Below are positions 27,782 through 38,741 of a stretch of DNA of 39,055 nucleotides, piece after piece. The notes under the pieces are model-generated. The model saw nothing but the letters and a program-made list of their open reading frames with translations. It was not told where the DNA came from and made no database searches. The stretch spans positions 1 through 39,055 of the forward strand of contig PHCU01000020.1 in assembly GCA_002842345.1 (NCBI GenBank). The letters run 5' to 3'. Position 1 is the stretch's first letter; each line of letters begins with the position of its first letter. Both the position numbers and the translations under genes were made by a program. Origin of the DNA: Betaproteobacteria bacterium HGW-Betaproteobacteria-12. Its GTDB lineage: Bacteria; Pseudomonadota; Gammaproteobacteria; Burkholderiales; Rhodocyclaceae.

Positions 27782-28513
27782 TCAGTCTGCCGACAGGATG
27801 GCTTCGCGGCGCAGGGTCGCGCCGTCCCAGGCCAGGCATTCGCCACGCTCTTCGTGCCAGTCGGCCAGTACCCAGCGTTCGACATGGATGCCGTCGACGA
27901 TGTGATCGTGCATCGCCGGCTGGTGCGTATGGCCGTGGATGAAGGTGGCGTAGCCGTGGGCGCGCAGGAAATCTTCGGTGGCCGCCGGCTGCAGGTCGGC
28001 GTACGGGTTGGTCTTGCCGCGCTGGCTGGTTTCGCTGACCTCGCGCATGTGGGCGGCGATGGCACGGCGTTCGGTCAGCGGCTTGGCGAGCAGGGCGGCC
28101 TGCCATTGTGGATCGCGCACCTGGGCGCGGAAGGCCATGTAGGCGGTGTCGTCAAGGCAAAGGGCGTCGCCGTGTGCGAGCACGAACTGCCATTCGGCGG
28201 TGGACAACACGGTCGGGTCGGCGAGCAGACGCACACCGCTGGCGGCGGCGAAGCCCGGGCCGAGCAGGAAGTCGCGGTTGCCGTGCAGCAGGCTGATACG
28301 CAGCCCGCTGTCGCTGGCCGCACGCAGGGCGGCGACGATGCTCTTGTTGTACGGCTCGTCGATGTCGTCGTCGCCGATCCAGGCTTCGAACAGGTCGCCG
28401 AGGATGTACAGCGCCTCGGCCTGCCGTGCCCGTCCGGCAAGAAAGGCGAGGAACAAAGCAGTCGCCCCGGGCGACCGGGGCGACAGATGCAGATCGGAAA
28501 TGAAGAGGATCAA
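27782..28513 (-). CDS. lpxH: UDP-2,3-diacylglucosamine diphosphatase LpxH
   Basis: Peripheral inner-membrane metallophosphatase that makes lipid X in lipid A synthesis. The protein has 243 residues. Metal ligands are visible in DLHL (D7, H9), [12 protein letters not shown] (D40), GNRD (N79), a following HGD and HGHTHQP near 190. The start codon is TTG at 28513-28511, whose last two bases overlap the ppiB TGA. It is the only start that keeps the conserved FISDLHL N-terminus, so translation is probably coupled to ppiB. ppiB-lpxH is a familiar pairing in proteobacteria. Confidence 0.95.
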   Translation of the reverse strand: MILFISDLHLSPRSPGATALFLAFLAGRARQAEALYILGDLFEAWIGDDDIDEPYNKSIVAALRAASDSGLRISLLHGNRDFLLGPGFAAASGVRLLADPTVLSTAEWQFVLAHGDALCLDDTAYMAFRAQVRDPQWQAALLAKPLTERRAIAAHMREVSETSQRGKTNPYADLQPAATEDFLRAHGYATFIHGHTHQPAMHDHIVDGIHVERWVLADWHEERGECLAWDGATLRREAILSAD

Positions 28514-29001
28514 ACGATTTCGGCTTTTTCGATGATCACGTCTTCAACCGGCACATCCTGGTGGAAGCCCTTGTTGCCGGTCTTGACTGAACGGATCTTG
28601 TCGACCACGTCCATGCCTTCGACCACTTCGCCGAACACGCAGTAACCCCAGCCCTGGCCGCTCGGCGCCTTGAAGTCGAGGAAGTCGTTGTCGACGGTAT
28701 TGATGAAGAACTGGGCGGTGGCCGAGTGCGGATCGTTGGTGCGGGCCATGGCAATGCTGCCGCGCTTGTTCTTCAGGCCGTTGGCGGCCTCGTTCTCGAT
28801 CGGCGCCTGGCAATCCTTCTGCTTCATGCCCGGTTCCATGCCGCCGCCCTGGATCATGAAGTTCTTGATCACGCGGTGGAAGACGGTGTTGTCGTAATGG
28901 CCGGCCTCGACGTAGGCGAGGAAGTTGGCGACCGTTTTCGGGGCTTTCTCGGCATTCAGTTCGAGGGTGATGACGCCCTGGTTGGTGGTGAGTTTGATCA
29001 T
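28510..29001 (-). CDS. ppiB: cytoplasmic peptidyl-prolyl cis-trans isomerase B (cyclophilin)
   Basis: Cyclophilin that isomerises X-Pro bonds. The protein has 163 residues without a signal peptide, the normal PpiB size. Active-site signatures [22 protein letters not shown] and [16 protein letters not shown] are all present. The ATG at 29001 follows AAGGA and the start MIKLTTNQG matches the family. It lies ten bases after a paralogous exported cyclophilin and overlaps lpxH by four bases. Confidence 0.96.
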   Translation of the reverse strand: MIKLTTNQGVITLELNAEKAPKTVANFLAYVEAGHYDNTVFHRVIKNFMIQGGGMEPGMKQKDCQAPIENEAANGLKNKRGSIAMARTNDPHSATAQFFINTVDNDFLDFKAPSGQGWGYCVFGEVVEGMDVVDKIRSVKTGNKGFHQDVPVEDVIIEKAEIV

Positions 29002-29011
29002 GGGGAGGTCC

Positions 29012-29584
29012 TTATTTTTCGGAGATGATTTTGACGCCCTGGATGACCACGGGGGTCGTCGGCACGTCCTGGTAGTAGCCAGCGTTGCCGGTCGGCACCT
29101 TGGCGATCTTGTCCACCACGTCCATGCCCTGGACGACCTTGCCGAACACGGCATAGCCCCAACCGCGCGGGTCGGCGGTGGTGCGGTGGTTGAGGAAGTC
29201 GTTGTCCTTCAGGTTGATGAAGAACTGCACGCGGGCCGAGTGCGGGTCCTGCGTGCGGGCCATGGCAACCGTGCCGCGGTCGTTGGTCAGGCCGTTATTG
29301 GCCTCGTTCTGCAGCGCCGGGGTAAGCGTCTTCTTCTCTTCCATGGCCTTGCTGAAGCCGCCGCCCTGGATCATGAAGCCGTTGATCACGCGGTGGAAGA
29401 TGGTGGCTTCGTAGAAGCCGTGCTTGGCGTTGTAGAGGAACATCTCGACCGTCTTCGGCGCCTTCTCGGGATACAACTCAAGCGTCAGCTTGCCGAGGTT
29501 GGTGGTCACTTCCACGGTCGGCGCAGCCCAGACGGCCAGCGAGGCGAGCAGGCCGGCGGCCAGGGCGGAGACTTTCTTCAACAT
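29012..29584 (-). CDS. ppiA: periplasmic peptidyl-prolyl cis-trans isomerase (PpiA-like cyclophilin)
   Basis: A 190-residue cyclophilin with a signal peptide ([20 protein letters not shown], cleaved near residue 20). Catalytic segments [15 protein letters not shown] and RVQFFINL are intact, as is [15 protein letters not shown]. It acts on proline peptide bonds in periplasmic proteins. The ATG at 29584 shares a base with the stop of the L,D-transpeptidase gene (TGATG). About half its residues match the PpiB that follows, so the pair looks like a tandem duplication in which one copy gained an export signal. Confidence 0.93.
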   Translation of the reverse strand: MLKKVSALAAGLLASLAVWAAPTVEVTTNLGKLTLELYPEKAPKTVEMFLYNAKHGFYEATIFHRVINGFMIQGGGFSKAMEEKKTLTPALQNEANNGLTNDRGTVAMARTQDPHSARVQFFINLKDNDFLNHRTTADPRGWGYAVFGKVVQGMDVVDKIAKVPTGNAGYYQDVPTTPVVIQGVKIISEK

Positions 29585-30864
29585 CAGGCACTCCCTTCGT
29601 AAATGATTTTCCATTTGGCGTTTTCCCGTTGCCAGTACTGGCGCTTCTTCATCCGGTTGGTCAGGTTGTTGCTGCGGTAGTCCTGGTCGAAGGTGACCAC
29701 CACCACTTCATCCTTGCCCGGGTTGCGGAACACCGACAGGTTATCGGTCTTCACCTTGATCCATTCCTTGCCGGCGTTGACCTGGCGCTTCTGCGCCGCG
29801 AAGGCGGCGAAATCCTGGCTGCCGGCCTTGAAGCGCGGCGAATAATGCTGCAGGTAGCGATCGCTGTCACGGCTTTCCCAGTCCTGGCGCCAGGCATCGA
29901 TGCTGGCGTTCAGTTCGGCGCGCTCCTTGGCCCAGTCGTCGAGCGACAGCCATTCGACCGAGGAGCTGATGATCACCGGGGTCAGGCCAACCTGCAGGTT
30001 CTTGCCAACGGCATCGAGATCCTGGTTGGTCAGCACGACGCAGCCGTCGGAAGCACGCGGCGGCCGGGCGAAAGTGTCGGAGGGCGTGCCGTGCAGCCAG
30101 ATGCCGCTACCGCCGCGGCCTTGCTGGCGATCCCATTCGTTCGGGTAATTGATCGGGAAGGCGCCGCTGCCGTAGAGGTCGGCCAGCTTTTGCCGCGGCA
30201 GGTTGGCGGTGACGTGATAGACGCCGATCGGCGTCTTCTTGTCGCCCTCGACATGCTTATCGGCGCCGAGTTTGCCCTGGGTGATGTAGTAGTCGGCGAC
30301 AAAGCGCGGGCGGCCGCCGTTGGTCACATCGTTCTCGTACAGATAGAGACGCGAGCGCTGGGTGTCGACGACGACGGCAAAGCGCTGGTCGGGCTGCATC
30401 TGCAACAGGTAGCGCGGGACGAAATTGTCTTCCGGGCGCTCGCGGTAGGCCTTGAGCCGGACGATGGCCTCGGCCCGCAGGTCGGCCACCTTGTCGGCGG
30501 GGGCATCGCTGGCGGCGCCGAAGGAATCGATGGGGCGGGCGCGGGCAAGCAGCAGGTCGCCCTTGATCAAATTGGCCAGTCGATAGTTGGGATACTGGCG
30601 GAGCAGGGCTTCGGTCAACTGCAGGGCGGCGCCGAGACGATTGCTCTCGATCTCGGCGAAAATCTTCAGCAACTGCGTCTCCGGACCGGAATCCGAGACG
30701 GTCGCCGGCAAGGCGCCGGAATTCTGCGCCTGTTCGCCGTCCTGGCCGAGCGTCAGCAGATGCTGTACAGCTTCCTCGCCGGCCGGGGAGAACTGCCGGT
30801 AAATCAGGGGGGCGCCGGCCAGGCAGACGACCAGGCCGAGGATCAGGGTCTTGCGGCTGGGCAT
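29584..30864 (-). CDS. L,D-transpeptidase (YkuD fold) with C-terminal NTF2-like domain
   Basis: A 426-residue membrane-anchored or exported enzyme with a hydrophobic segment at about 6-22. The YkuD domain (about 160-300) has the catalytic set IWLHGTP (H259) and RASDGCVVL (C275), which forms 3-3 cross-links in peptidoglycan or attaches proteins to it. Residues 318-426 form an NTF2/SnoaL-like domain beginning [11 protein letters not shown]. The region between the anchor and the catalytic domain is helical. The ATG at 30864 overlaps the previous stop as TGATG. The same C-terminal domain type ends the neighbouring TPR protein. The layout resembles YafK-type proteins. Confidence 0.9.
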   Translation of the reverse strand: MPSRKTLILGLVVCLAGAPLIYRQFSPAGEEAVQHLLTLGQDGEQAQNSGALPATVSDSGPETQLLKIFAEIESNRLGAALQLTEALLRQYPNYRLANLIKGDLLLARARPIDSFGAASDAPADKVADLRAEAIVRLKAYRERPEDNFVPRYLLQMQPDQRFAVVVDTQRSRLYLYENDVTNGGRPRFVADYYITQGKLGADKHVEGDKKTPIGVYHVTANLPRQKLADLYGSGAFPINYPNEWDRQQGRGGSGIWLHGTPSDTFARPPRASDGCVVLTNQDLDAVGKNLQVGLTPVIISSSVEWLSLDDWAKERAELNASIDAWRQDWESRDSDRYLQHYSPRFKAGSQDFAAFAAQKRQVNAGKEWIKVKTDNLSVFRNPGKDEVVVVTFDQDYRSNNLTNRMKKRQYWQRENAKWKIIYEGSA

Positions 30865-31970
30865 CAGCGCGCGTTTTCTTCCTTGATCAGCCATCGGTTA
30901 CCCGAACGGACCAGAACCATGGTCTTGTTTGCCGAACTGCTCAGGCCGGGGGCCTTGTAGTGCTGGCGGAACTTGGCGGTGGCGCTGTCGCCGTCGATAC
31001 TGATCCGCGGAGCTTCCACCGTGACGGAAATTTTCCCCGACTTGCCGGCGATGCGCTCGGTCCGTTCGGTCTCCCAGGCCTTGCGGGCCATGCCCTTCGG
31101 TGTCTTGAAATCGGCGGCGTAGGCGCCGAGGTAGGCCTTCATGTCCTTGCGTTCCCAGGCGTTGGCCCAGGCGTTGATCGTCTTCAGCACGTCGTCGCCG
31201 GCGGCATCCGCCTTGGCGGGCGGTGCCGGTTCGGCGGCCGGCTTGGCTTCGGCCATCTTCGGGGCTGCCGGCGCCGCAGCCGGCTGGGCTGCCGCACCCG
31301 GCGTCGTGGTGACGATGCTGGCGGTCGGTGCCGGGGCCGGCTTTGCCGCTGCGGCGGTAACCGGTGCCGGGGCGGGACTGGCTGCCGGCGCTGCGGTGGC
31401 CGTTGCCGTCGGCTTGACATTGCCCTTGCCGGAGGTAGTGATCAGGTCGCGGATCAGCGCCAGCTTGTTCTGCGTCGCCGCATTCGAGCTGTCGAGCTGT
31501 AGGGCTTTGTCATAGGCCTGGCTGGCCAGCTTGGCATAGACGTCGCCGAGGTTTTCGTAGGCGATGGCGTAGGAGGGATGAGTCCTTATTGCCATCTCCA
31601 GTGCCGTGCGCGCCTTGTCGTACTGCTTCTGCTGGGCGTAGAGCACGGCCAGGTTGTTGTAGGGCTCAGGCAGTTCCGGGTAGTCCTCGGAGAGGCGGGT
31701 GAAGATGGCGATGGCCTCGGTCGGCTTGTTCATCTCCGTGTAGATCAGTCCCTTGAGGAAGCGACCCTGGGCATCCTTGGGCCGGCTGCTCAGGTAGGCG
31801 TCGACCTTTTCCAGGGCCTGCGGGTATTGTCCCTGCTTGATCAGGCGCTGAACTTCCGGCAGGTTGTCGGCAAAGGCCGGCACGGCGAAGCCGATGGCCA
31901 GGCCAATCGTCAGTGCACGCAGCGTCTTGAGCTGCCGGAAACGGGTCTGTGCCAAGGATTTGATGGTCAT
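30864..31970 (-). CDS. exported TPR protein with Ala/Pro linker and NTF2-like C-terminus
   Basis: A 368-residue protein with a long signal peptide ending VPAFA/D at about residue 34. TPR units run from about 38 to 170 ([48 protein letters not shown]). A low-complexity Ala/Pro/Thr linker covers about 185-260. Residues 263-368 are an NTF2-like domain with [17 protein letters not shown], matching the end of the next gene's product. It is the first gene of the - strand operon ending at recQ. I infer a scaffold for the adjacent L,D-transpeptidase in the periplasm; the sequence does not prove it. The ATG at 31970 has a poor ribosome-binding site. Confidence 0.87.
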   Translation of the reverse strand: MTIKSLAQTRFRQLKTLRALTIGLAIGFAVPAFADNLPEVQRLIKQGQYPQALEKVDAYLSSRPKDAQGRFLKGLIYTEMNKPTEAIAIFTRLSEDYPELPEPYNNLAVLYAQQKQYDKARTALEMAIRTHPSYAIAYENLGDVYAKLASQAYDKALQLDSSNAATQNKLALIRDLITTSGKGNVKPTATATAAPAASPAPAPVTAAAAKPAPAPTASIVTTTPGAAAQPAAAPAAPKMAEAKPAAEPAPPAKADAAGDDVLKTINAWANAWERKDMKAYLGAYAADFKTPKGMARKAWETERTERIAGKSGKISVTVEAPRISIDGDSATAKFRQHYKAPGLSSSANKTMVLVRSGNRWLIKEENAR

Positions 31971-31975
31971 CGCTA

Positions 31976-31984
31976 TGCTATAAT
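31976..31984 (+). promoter_or_regulatory. extended -10 promoter candidate for cysS
   Basis: TGC-TATAAT is a perfect extended -10 element on the + strand, 79 bases before the cysS ATG and just beside the start of the divergent TPR gene. No convincing -35 lies 17 bases upstream, which extended -10 promoters can tolerate. It is the best sigma-70 hexamer seen in the window. Confidence 0.5.
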
Positions 31985-32062
31985 TTCACGGTTTTACAAT
32001 CTTCCGATTCTATCAAAAACGCCGGTGATTCCATAGGTTTACGCATCCCGGCGCGGCCACGG

Positions 32063-33445
32063 ATGCACACCGGCATGCTCAAGATCCACAATTCCCTCAA
32101 GCGCGAAAAGCAGCTTTTCGTTCCGATCGAAGCCAACAAGGTCCGCATGTATGTTTGCGGCATGACGGTCTACGATTACTGTCACCTCGGGCACGCGCGG
32201 GTCATGGTGGTCTTCGACATGGTCTACCGCTGGCTGAAGGCCTCCGGCTACGACGTGACCTATGTCCGCAACATCACCGACATCGACGACAAGATCATCA
32301 AGCGCGCTGCCGAAAACGGCGAGACGATCCAGCAGCTGACCGATCGCTTCATCGCTTTCATGCATGAAGATGCCGACGCGCTGGGCGTGCTGCGCCCCGA
32401 CCACGAGCCGCGGGCCACCGAATACGTGCCGCAGATGCTCGAACTGATCGGCAAGCTGGAAGCCGGTGGCTTGGCCTATCACGCCGCCGATGGCGACGTG
32501 AATTACGCGGTGCGCAAGTTTCCCGGCTACGGCAAGCTGTCCGGCAAGTCGCTCGACGATCTGCGCGCCGGCGAGCGCGTCGAGGTCGACTCGGCCAAGC
32601 AGGATCCGCTCGACTTCGTGCTGTGGAAGCACGCCAAGCCGGGCGAGCCGGCCTGGGCTTCGCCCTGGGGCGACGGCCGGCCGGGCTGGCACATCGAGTG
32701 CTCGGCGATGAGTTCGCAACTGCTCGGCCAGCATTTCGACATCCACGGCGGCGGTCAGGACCTGCAGTTCCCGCACCACGAGAACGAGATCGCCCAGTCC
32801 GAGGGCGCCAACTGCTGCACCTTCGTCAATTACTGGATGCACAACGGTTTCGTCCGCGTCGATAACGAGAAGATGTCGAAGTCCTTGGGCAATTTCTTCA
32901 CCATCCGCACCGTGCTCGAACAATACGACGCCGAGGTAGTGCGCTTCTTCATCCTGCGTGCCCATTACCGCAGCGCGCTGAACTATTCCGACGCCCACCT
33001 CGACGATGCGAAACGCAGTCTCGACAGCCTGTATTTCGCACTGCGCGACGTGCCGCCGGCGAAGCTCGAGATCGACTGGCAGAATGACTACGCGCTTCGG
33101 TTCGCAGCGGCGCTGAACGAGGATTTCGACTCGCATGGCGCCATCGCCGTGCTGTTCGAACTGGCCGGTGAGGTCAATCGTCAACGCAGTGCCGAACTGG
33201 CTGGTTTGCTGAAGGCGCTGGCGGCCATCATCGGCCTGCTCGAGCGTGAGCCGATGGCTTATCTGCAGGGCGGCGCCGGCCCCAGCGGCCTCGACGAGGC
33301 GGCGATCAAGCAACTCATTGCCGACCGGGCGGCGGCCAAGCAGGGCAAGAACTTTGCCGAGGCTGACCGGATCCGCAACGAACTCAAGGCAGCCGGGATT
33401 GTCCTCGACGACAGCCCCCAGGGTACGACCTGGCGCCGCGCCTGA
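32063..33445 (+). CDS. cysS: cysteinyl-tRNA synthetase
   Basis: Class I synthetase that charges tRNA-Cys. The protein has 460 residues. The zinc/cysteine pocket begins at C32 ([10 protein letters not shown]), the HIGH box reads HLGH (41-44), further zinc ligands are in WHIECSAM and [10 protein letters not shown], and KMSKSLGN starts at 270. The DALR and C-terminal anticodon-binding parts are complete. ATG at 32063 and ATG at 32075 (MLKIHN, the usual family start) are both possible and neither has a clear ribosome-binding site. It ends before a shared terminator. Confidence 0.96.
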   Translation: MHTGMLKIHNSLKREKQLFVPIEANKVRMYVCGMTVYDYCHLGHARVMVVFDMVYRWLKASGYDVTYVRNITDIDDKIIKRAAENGETIQQLTDRFIAFMHEDADALGVLRPDHEPRATEYVPQMLELIGKLEAGGLAYHAADGDVNYAVRKFPGYGKLSGKSLDDLRAGERVEVDSAKQDPLDFVLWKHAKPGEPAWASPWGDGRPGWHIECSAMSSQLLGQHFDIHGGGQDLQFPHHENEIAQSEGANCCTFVNYWMHNGFVRVDNEKMSKSLGNFFTIRTVLEQYDAEVVRFFILRAHYRSALNYSDAHLDDAKRSLDSLYFALRDVPPAKLEIDWQNDYALRFAAALNEDFDSHGAIAVLFELAGEVNRQRSAELAGLLKALAAIIGLLEREPMAYLQGGAGPSGLDEAAIKQLIADRAAAKQGKNFAEADRIRNELKAAGIVLDDSPQGTTWRRA

Positions 33446-33463
33446 TTACCGCCCGACAATAAA

Positions 33464-33487
33464 AAACGGCCCGCATGCGGGCCGTTT
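33464..33487. terminator. bidirectional intrinsic terminator between cysS and the binding-protein gene
   Basis: AAACGGCCCGC and GCGGGCCGTTT form a perfect stem around an AT centre, with A-rich sequence on the left (AATAAAAAACGG) and TTT on the right. It therefore has a U-run in both transcripts and should stop cysS (+) and the convergent gene (-). Confidence 0.88.
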
Positions 33488-33508
33488 CTACTGGAAACGC
33501 GATGTTTC

Positions 33509-34654
33509 CTAGCGCAACACGCGACCGCCGGAGCCGATTACCGTCAGTTCGACGAAACGCGACCCTTGCCTGCCGTTGGCCGAGTAATTGACGCGGTAGC
33601 CGCCGAAATCGACGCCGCTCATGCCTTCCAGGGCGCTCTGCAGCTTGTCGCGGGAGAGCTCCCGGCCGGCCCGGCGCAGGCCTTCGACCAGCGTGCGCGC
33701 CATCAGGTAGCCCTCCATGCCGTAGTAGGTGTAGGTGCCCGGCTTGGCGACCAGCTTCTGGTACTCGCGAACCACCGGGGCAGTGTCGTTCCAGGGATAG
33801 GGGACGACCTGCGAGACGCCGATGCCGCGCGAGGCGGCGCCGAGTTCCTGCGCCAGTTGTTCGGTGCCGACCGGCGACAAGGTCATGAACATCGGGTTCT
33901 TGCCGACCTTCTTCATGGCCAGCACGAAGGCGGCCGTTGGCTTGTACAGTGTGACCATGACCACGGCTTGCGGATTGGCCTTGGCAATGGCGTCGACCGC
34001 CTTGCCAACATCGAGCGAGTTGCGCTCGACGGTGCCGACGGCCGTCGGTGCCAGATTGTGCTTCTTCAGCGCCGCCGTCACGCCATCCAGACCGGACTGG
34101 CCGAAACCGTCATTCTGGTAGAAGACAGCAATGCTCTTTAGGCCGAAGGAGACCAGCTGATTGACGATGGCTTCGGTTTCGTCGGCGTAGCTGGCCCGGA
34201 CATTGAACATGTAGCGGCTGTTCGGATTGCTGCCGACCGGTTCGCGCAGCGTGCTGGCGCCGGAAATGGTACCGACCAGCGGCACCTTGGCCGGCCCGAA
34301 GACCTTGTTCATGGCTTCCGTGGTCGGGCTGGAACCGTAATAGGAGAGCAGGGCAAAGGCGTTCTTCTCGCCGAGCAGGGTCTTGGTGTTGGCGACCGTG
34401 CGCTCCGTCTCGTAGCCGTCGTCGAGGGCGACCAGGTCGAGCTTGCGGCCATTGATGCCGCCGCTCTTGTTCAACTGCTCGAAATAGCTCTGGATGGTTT
34501 GCCGCATGTCCAGGCCATAAGCCGCGTTCGGTCCGCTGAGCGGAGCGGACATGCCGATGGTGATGCTGGTGTCGGTGACGCCGGGTTCGGCGTTGCAGTG
34601 TAGTGCGGTGAAGGCAATAGCGCCGGCTGCGGCCAGCCGCTTCAGAACTCGCAT
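33509..34654 (-). CDS. periplasmic branched-chain-amino-acid-type ABC transporter binding protein (LivJ/LivK family)
   Basis: A 381-residue type I periplasmic binding protein with a Sec signal ending CNA/E at about residue 22. The mature start TDTSITIGMSAPLSGPNAAYG is followed by the family's typical body (VALDDGYETERTVANTK, NVRASYADETEAIVNQL, AVFYQNDGFGQSGLDG). GGGGAGAG precedes the ATG at 34654. No permease or ATPase gene is adjacent, so it is an orphan. The family binds amino acids, amides, urea or aromatic acids and the ligand cannot be told here. Some relatives act as sensor-partner proteins, not in transport. Confidence 0.9.
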   Translation of the reverse strand: MRVLKRLAAAGAIAFTALHCNAEPGVTDTSITIGMSAPLSGPNAAYGLDMRQTIQSYFEQLNKSGGINGRKLDLVALDDGYETERTVANTKTLLGEKNAFALLSYYGSSPTTEAMNKVFGPAKVPLVGTISGASTLREPVGSNPNSRYMFNVRASYADETEAIVNQLVSFGLKSIAVFYQNDGFGQSGLDGVTAALKKHNLAPTAVGTVERNSLDVGKAVDAIAKANPQAVVMVTLYKPTAAFVLAMKKVGKNPMFMTLSPVGTEQLAQELGAASRGIGVSQVVPYPWNDTAPVVREYQKLVAKPGTYTYYGMEGYLMARTLVEGLRRAGRELSRDKLQSALEGMSGVDFGGYRVNYSANGRQGSRFVELTVIGSGGRVLR

Positions 34655-34740
34655 GGTTTGTCTCTCCCCTTTTGACAAGCGGGGAAATTCTAGCAGCAGG
34701 GATCGTGCTGCGGGGATATCGATTGCATCGCCGAAACGAT

Positions 34741-34768
34741 GAAGGGGCTCGCGTCGCGAAGCCCCTTC
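34741..34768 (-). terminator. hairpin downstream of dnaJ
   Basis: GAAGGGGCT (34741-34749) pairs with AGCCCCTTC (34760-34768). It lies 36 bases after the dnaJ stop on the - strand. The following bases in that direction (ATCGTTTC) are only weakly T-rich, so this is a moderate intrinsic terminator. It also sits upstream of the binding-protein gene, which it would isolate from dnaJ. Confidence 0.6.
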
Positions 34769-34803
34769 GTATGCTCGATGCGCAGCGGATGCCGGCTCCG
34801 GGC

Positions 34804-35943
34804 TTACTCCCCAAAAAACTCCTTCACCTTGTCCATCCAGGACTTGGCGCGGGGGTTGTGTTTGGCGCCGCTGTCCTTGCTTGACTCTTCCAGTTCGCGC
34901 AGCAGCTCCTTCTGGCGGTCGGTCAGGTTGATCGGAGTTTCGACGATGACGTGGCACATCAGGTCGCCGTGGGTGTGGCTGCGTACCCCCTTGATACCCT
35001 TGCCACGCAGACGGAAGATGCGCCCGGACTGGGTTTCCGCCGGAATCTTGATGCCGGCGGCTCCGTCCAGCGTCGGGATTTCGATTTCGCCGCCCAGCGC
35101 TGCCGTGGTGAAGGAAATCGGCATTTCGCAATGCAGGTCGTTGTGGTCGCGGGTGAACACGGCGTGCGCCTTGAGGTGGATCTGCACGTAAAGGTCGCCC
35201 GGCGGGCCGCCATTGACGCCATGCTCGCCTTCGCCAGCCAGCCGGATGCGGTCGCCCTCATCGACCCCGGCCGGAATCTTCACCGCCAGCGTCTTGTGCT
35301 GCTTGATCCGCCCGGCGCCGCCGCAGCTCTTGCAGGGATCGGCAATGAAGCGGCCGGTGCCGTGGCACTTGTGGCAGGTCTGCTGGATCGAGAAGAAGCC
35401 TTGCTGCAGGCGCACCTGGCCGGAGCCGCCGCAGGTCGGGCAGGTCTTCGGCTGGGTGCCCGGCTTGGCGCCGGAGCCATGGCAGGGTTCGCAGACCTCC
35501 ATGGTCGGGATGCGGATCTTGGTTTCGGTGCCGTGCGCCGCCTGTTCGAGGCTGATTTCCAGGTTGTAGCGCAGATCGGCGCCGCGGTAGATGTTGGAAC
35601 GGCCACCACCGCCGCCACCACCGCCGCGGCCGCCGAAGATTTCATCGAAAATGCCGCCGAAGGCATCGGCAAAGCCACCGCCACCGCCGCTGAAACCGCC
35701 GCCCATGCCGCCTTGCGGGTCGACGCCGGCGTGACCGAACTGGTCATAGGCCGAGCGCTTCTGCCCATCGGAGAGTATCTCGTAGGCTTCCTTGGCTTCC
35801 TTGAACTTTTCCTCGGCCGCCGGGTTGTCCGGATTGCGGTCGGGGTGATGCTTCATGGCCAGCTTGCGGTAGGCCTTCTTGATTTCGTCTTCACTGGCGT
35901 CGCGGTTGACGCCGAGTATTTCGTAAAAGTCGCGTTTAGACAT
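34804..35943 (-). CDS. dnaJ: chaperone protein DnaJ
   Basis: Hsp40 co-chaperone that delivers substrates to DnaK and stimulates its ATPase. It has 379 residues in the full type I plan: J domain (1-70) with HHPDRNPD, a Gly/Phe-rich region (about 76-125, with a run of Gly), four zinc-type repeats [24 protein letters not shown] and CKSCGGAG, then the C-terminal substrate and dimer domains. It follows dnaK by 82 bases, a gap that contains a large hairpin. Confidence 0.98.
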   Translation of the reverse strand: MSKRDFYEILGVNRDASEDEIKKAYRKLAMKHHPDRNPDNPAAEEKFKEAKEAYEILSDGQKRSAYDQFGHAGVDPQGGMGGGFSGGGGGFADAFGGIFDEIFGGRGGGGGGGGRSNIYRGADLRYNLEISLEQAAHGTETKIRIPTMEVCEPCHGSGAKPGTQPKTCPTCGGSGQVRLQQGFFSIQQTCHKCHGTGRFIADPCKSCGGAGRIKQHKTLAVKIPAGVDEGDRIRLAGEGEHGVNGGPPGDLYVQIHLKAHAVFTRDHNDLHCEMPISFTTAALGGEIEIPTLDGAAGIKIPAETQSGRIFRLRGKGIKGVRSHTHGDLMCHVIVETPINLTDRQKELLRELEESSKDSGAKHNPRAKSWMDKVKEFFGE

Positions 35944-35966
35944 TTAATTACCCGTCAAGTGACAAA

Positions 35967-36007
35967 GGCGCCGAGCGCCGCCGGAGGTCTCCGGTAGGCT
36001 CGGCGCC
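35967..36007 (-). terminator. nested hairpin between dnaK and dnaJ
   Basis: GGCGCCGAGC (35967-35976) is perfectly complementary to GCTCGGCGCC (35998-36007), and inside it CCGGAG pairs with CTCCGG. On the - strand it follows the dnaK stop at 36026 and is followed by TTTGTC. It may be a partial terminator or an RNA-stability element that lowers dnaJ output relative to dnaK. Confidence 0.6.
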
Positions 36008-36025
36008 GGGCCGTGGCATCAGGAA

Positions 36026-37960
<1,935 letters not shown>

Positions 37961-38026
37961 GTTATTTCCTTTACTGAATGCGAATGAATTTGTGATGTTC
38001 AGGAGTTGGGGGCGGCGCCCCGAATT

Positions 38027-38590
38027 TCAAGACTTCGGCTTGGCGACCATGACCAGGGCCGGACGCAGGGTGCGTTCAGCGATCAGGTAGCCTTTTTGCA
38101 GCACGGTGACGACGGTATTGGCTTCCTGCTCGGAATCGACCATGCCGATCGCCTGATGCTTGTGCGGGTCGAATTTCTCGCCGAGCGGATTGACCTCGAC
38201 CAGGGCATTCTTTTCGAAGGCGGCGACCAACTGCTTCAGCGTCAGTTCGACACCGGACTTGAAGCTGTCGACGGTCTGCTCCGGGACGGCCAAGGCCGCT
38301 TCCAGGCTGTCCTTGACGGCCAGCAGTTCGCCGGCGAACTTCTCGACGGCGAACTTGTGGGCCTTGGAAATGTCCTCCTGGGCGCGGCGGCGGATATTCT
38401 CGCCCTCGGCTTTGGCGCGCAGCCAGGCATCGTAGTGTTCGGCCGCCTTCAATTCGAGGGCGCGGAACTGCTCCTCGACGCTCGGCAGCGTATCGGTATG
38501 GGTTTCGGCGGCGACGCTTTCGTTCGCCATGTTTTCGCTGGCCGGCGGGTTGCTCGGCAATGCTTCCTGCGTGTTCTCGGGGTTGGACAT
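38027..38590 (-). CDS. grpE: nucleotide exchange factor GrpE
   Basis: Releases ADP from DnaK. The protein has 187 residues: an acidic, disordered start, a long coiled coil at about 40-90 and the C-terminal beta domain with the typical [18 protein letters not shown]. The ATG at 38590 is eight bases after GGAG; an ATG two codons upstream (38596) is too close to it. It is the first gene of the heat-shock operon and has a sigma-32 promoter upstream. Confidence 0.96.
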   Translation of the reverse strand: MSNPENTQEALPSNPPASENMANESVAAETHTDTLPSVEEQFRALELKAAEHYDAWLRAKAEGENIRRRAQEDISKAHKFAVEKFAGELLAVKDSLEAALAVPEQTVDSFKSGVELTLKQLVAAFEKNALVEVNPLGEKFDPHKHQAIGMVDSEQEANTVVTVLQKGYLIAERTLRPALVMVAKPKS

Positions 38591-38619
38591 GCGCATTTCT
38601 CCAAAAAAACTGGAAAGCT

Positions 38620-38647
38620 ATCTGGGGGCGAAAGACGCTCTTTCAAG
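38620..38647 (-). promoter_or_regulatory. sigma-32 heat-shock promoter of grpE-dnaK-dnaJ
   Basis: On the - strand CTTGAAA (38647-38641) is followed after 13 bases by CCCCAGAT (38627-38620). The consensus is CTTGAAA-N13 to 14-CCCCATNT, so the -35 part is exact and the -10 part differs at one defined position. It lies about 30 bases before the grpE start. This agrees with RpoH control of the chaperone operon. Confidence 0.8.
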
Positions 38648-38741
38648 GGGCGAAGGAGAAATTTCCCGCCGTATCAAATACCGCGGCTGAGTAGTGCCCG
38701 TGCTACGATATTTTTCCCAGAATCATCCAGATATGCCGGGC

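Noticed and set aside
31184..31420. Low-complexity Ala/Pro segment that looked like a DNA repeat array
   Set aside because: The repeats are at protein level (Ala/Pro/Thr linker of the TPR protein) and codons vary. There is no regular DNA unit or spacer, so it is neither a tandem repeat array nor a CRISPR.
33509..35131. Extended 540-codon reading of the binding-protein gene upstream of 34654
   Set aside because: The extra 159 codons run through the intergenic region and into the dnaJ gene in a different frame. The signal peptide and GGGGAGAG site fix the start at 34654.
35580..35700. GCC/GCCACC-rich repeat in dnaJ
   Set aside because: It encodes the normal Gly-rich part of the Gly/Phe region of DnaJ. 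Length variation is possible but this is expected for the family.
37995..38025. GC hairpin between grpE and dnaK (GGGGC...GCCCC)
   Set aside because: The loop would be about three bases and the stem is short; it has no T-run and the two genes are normally co-transcribed. I see no sign of a separate regulatory site.
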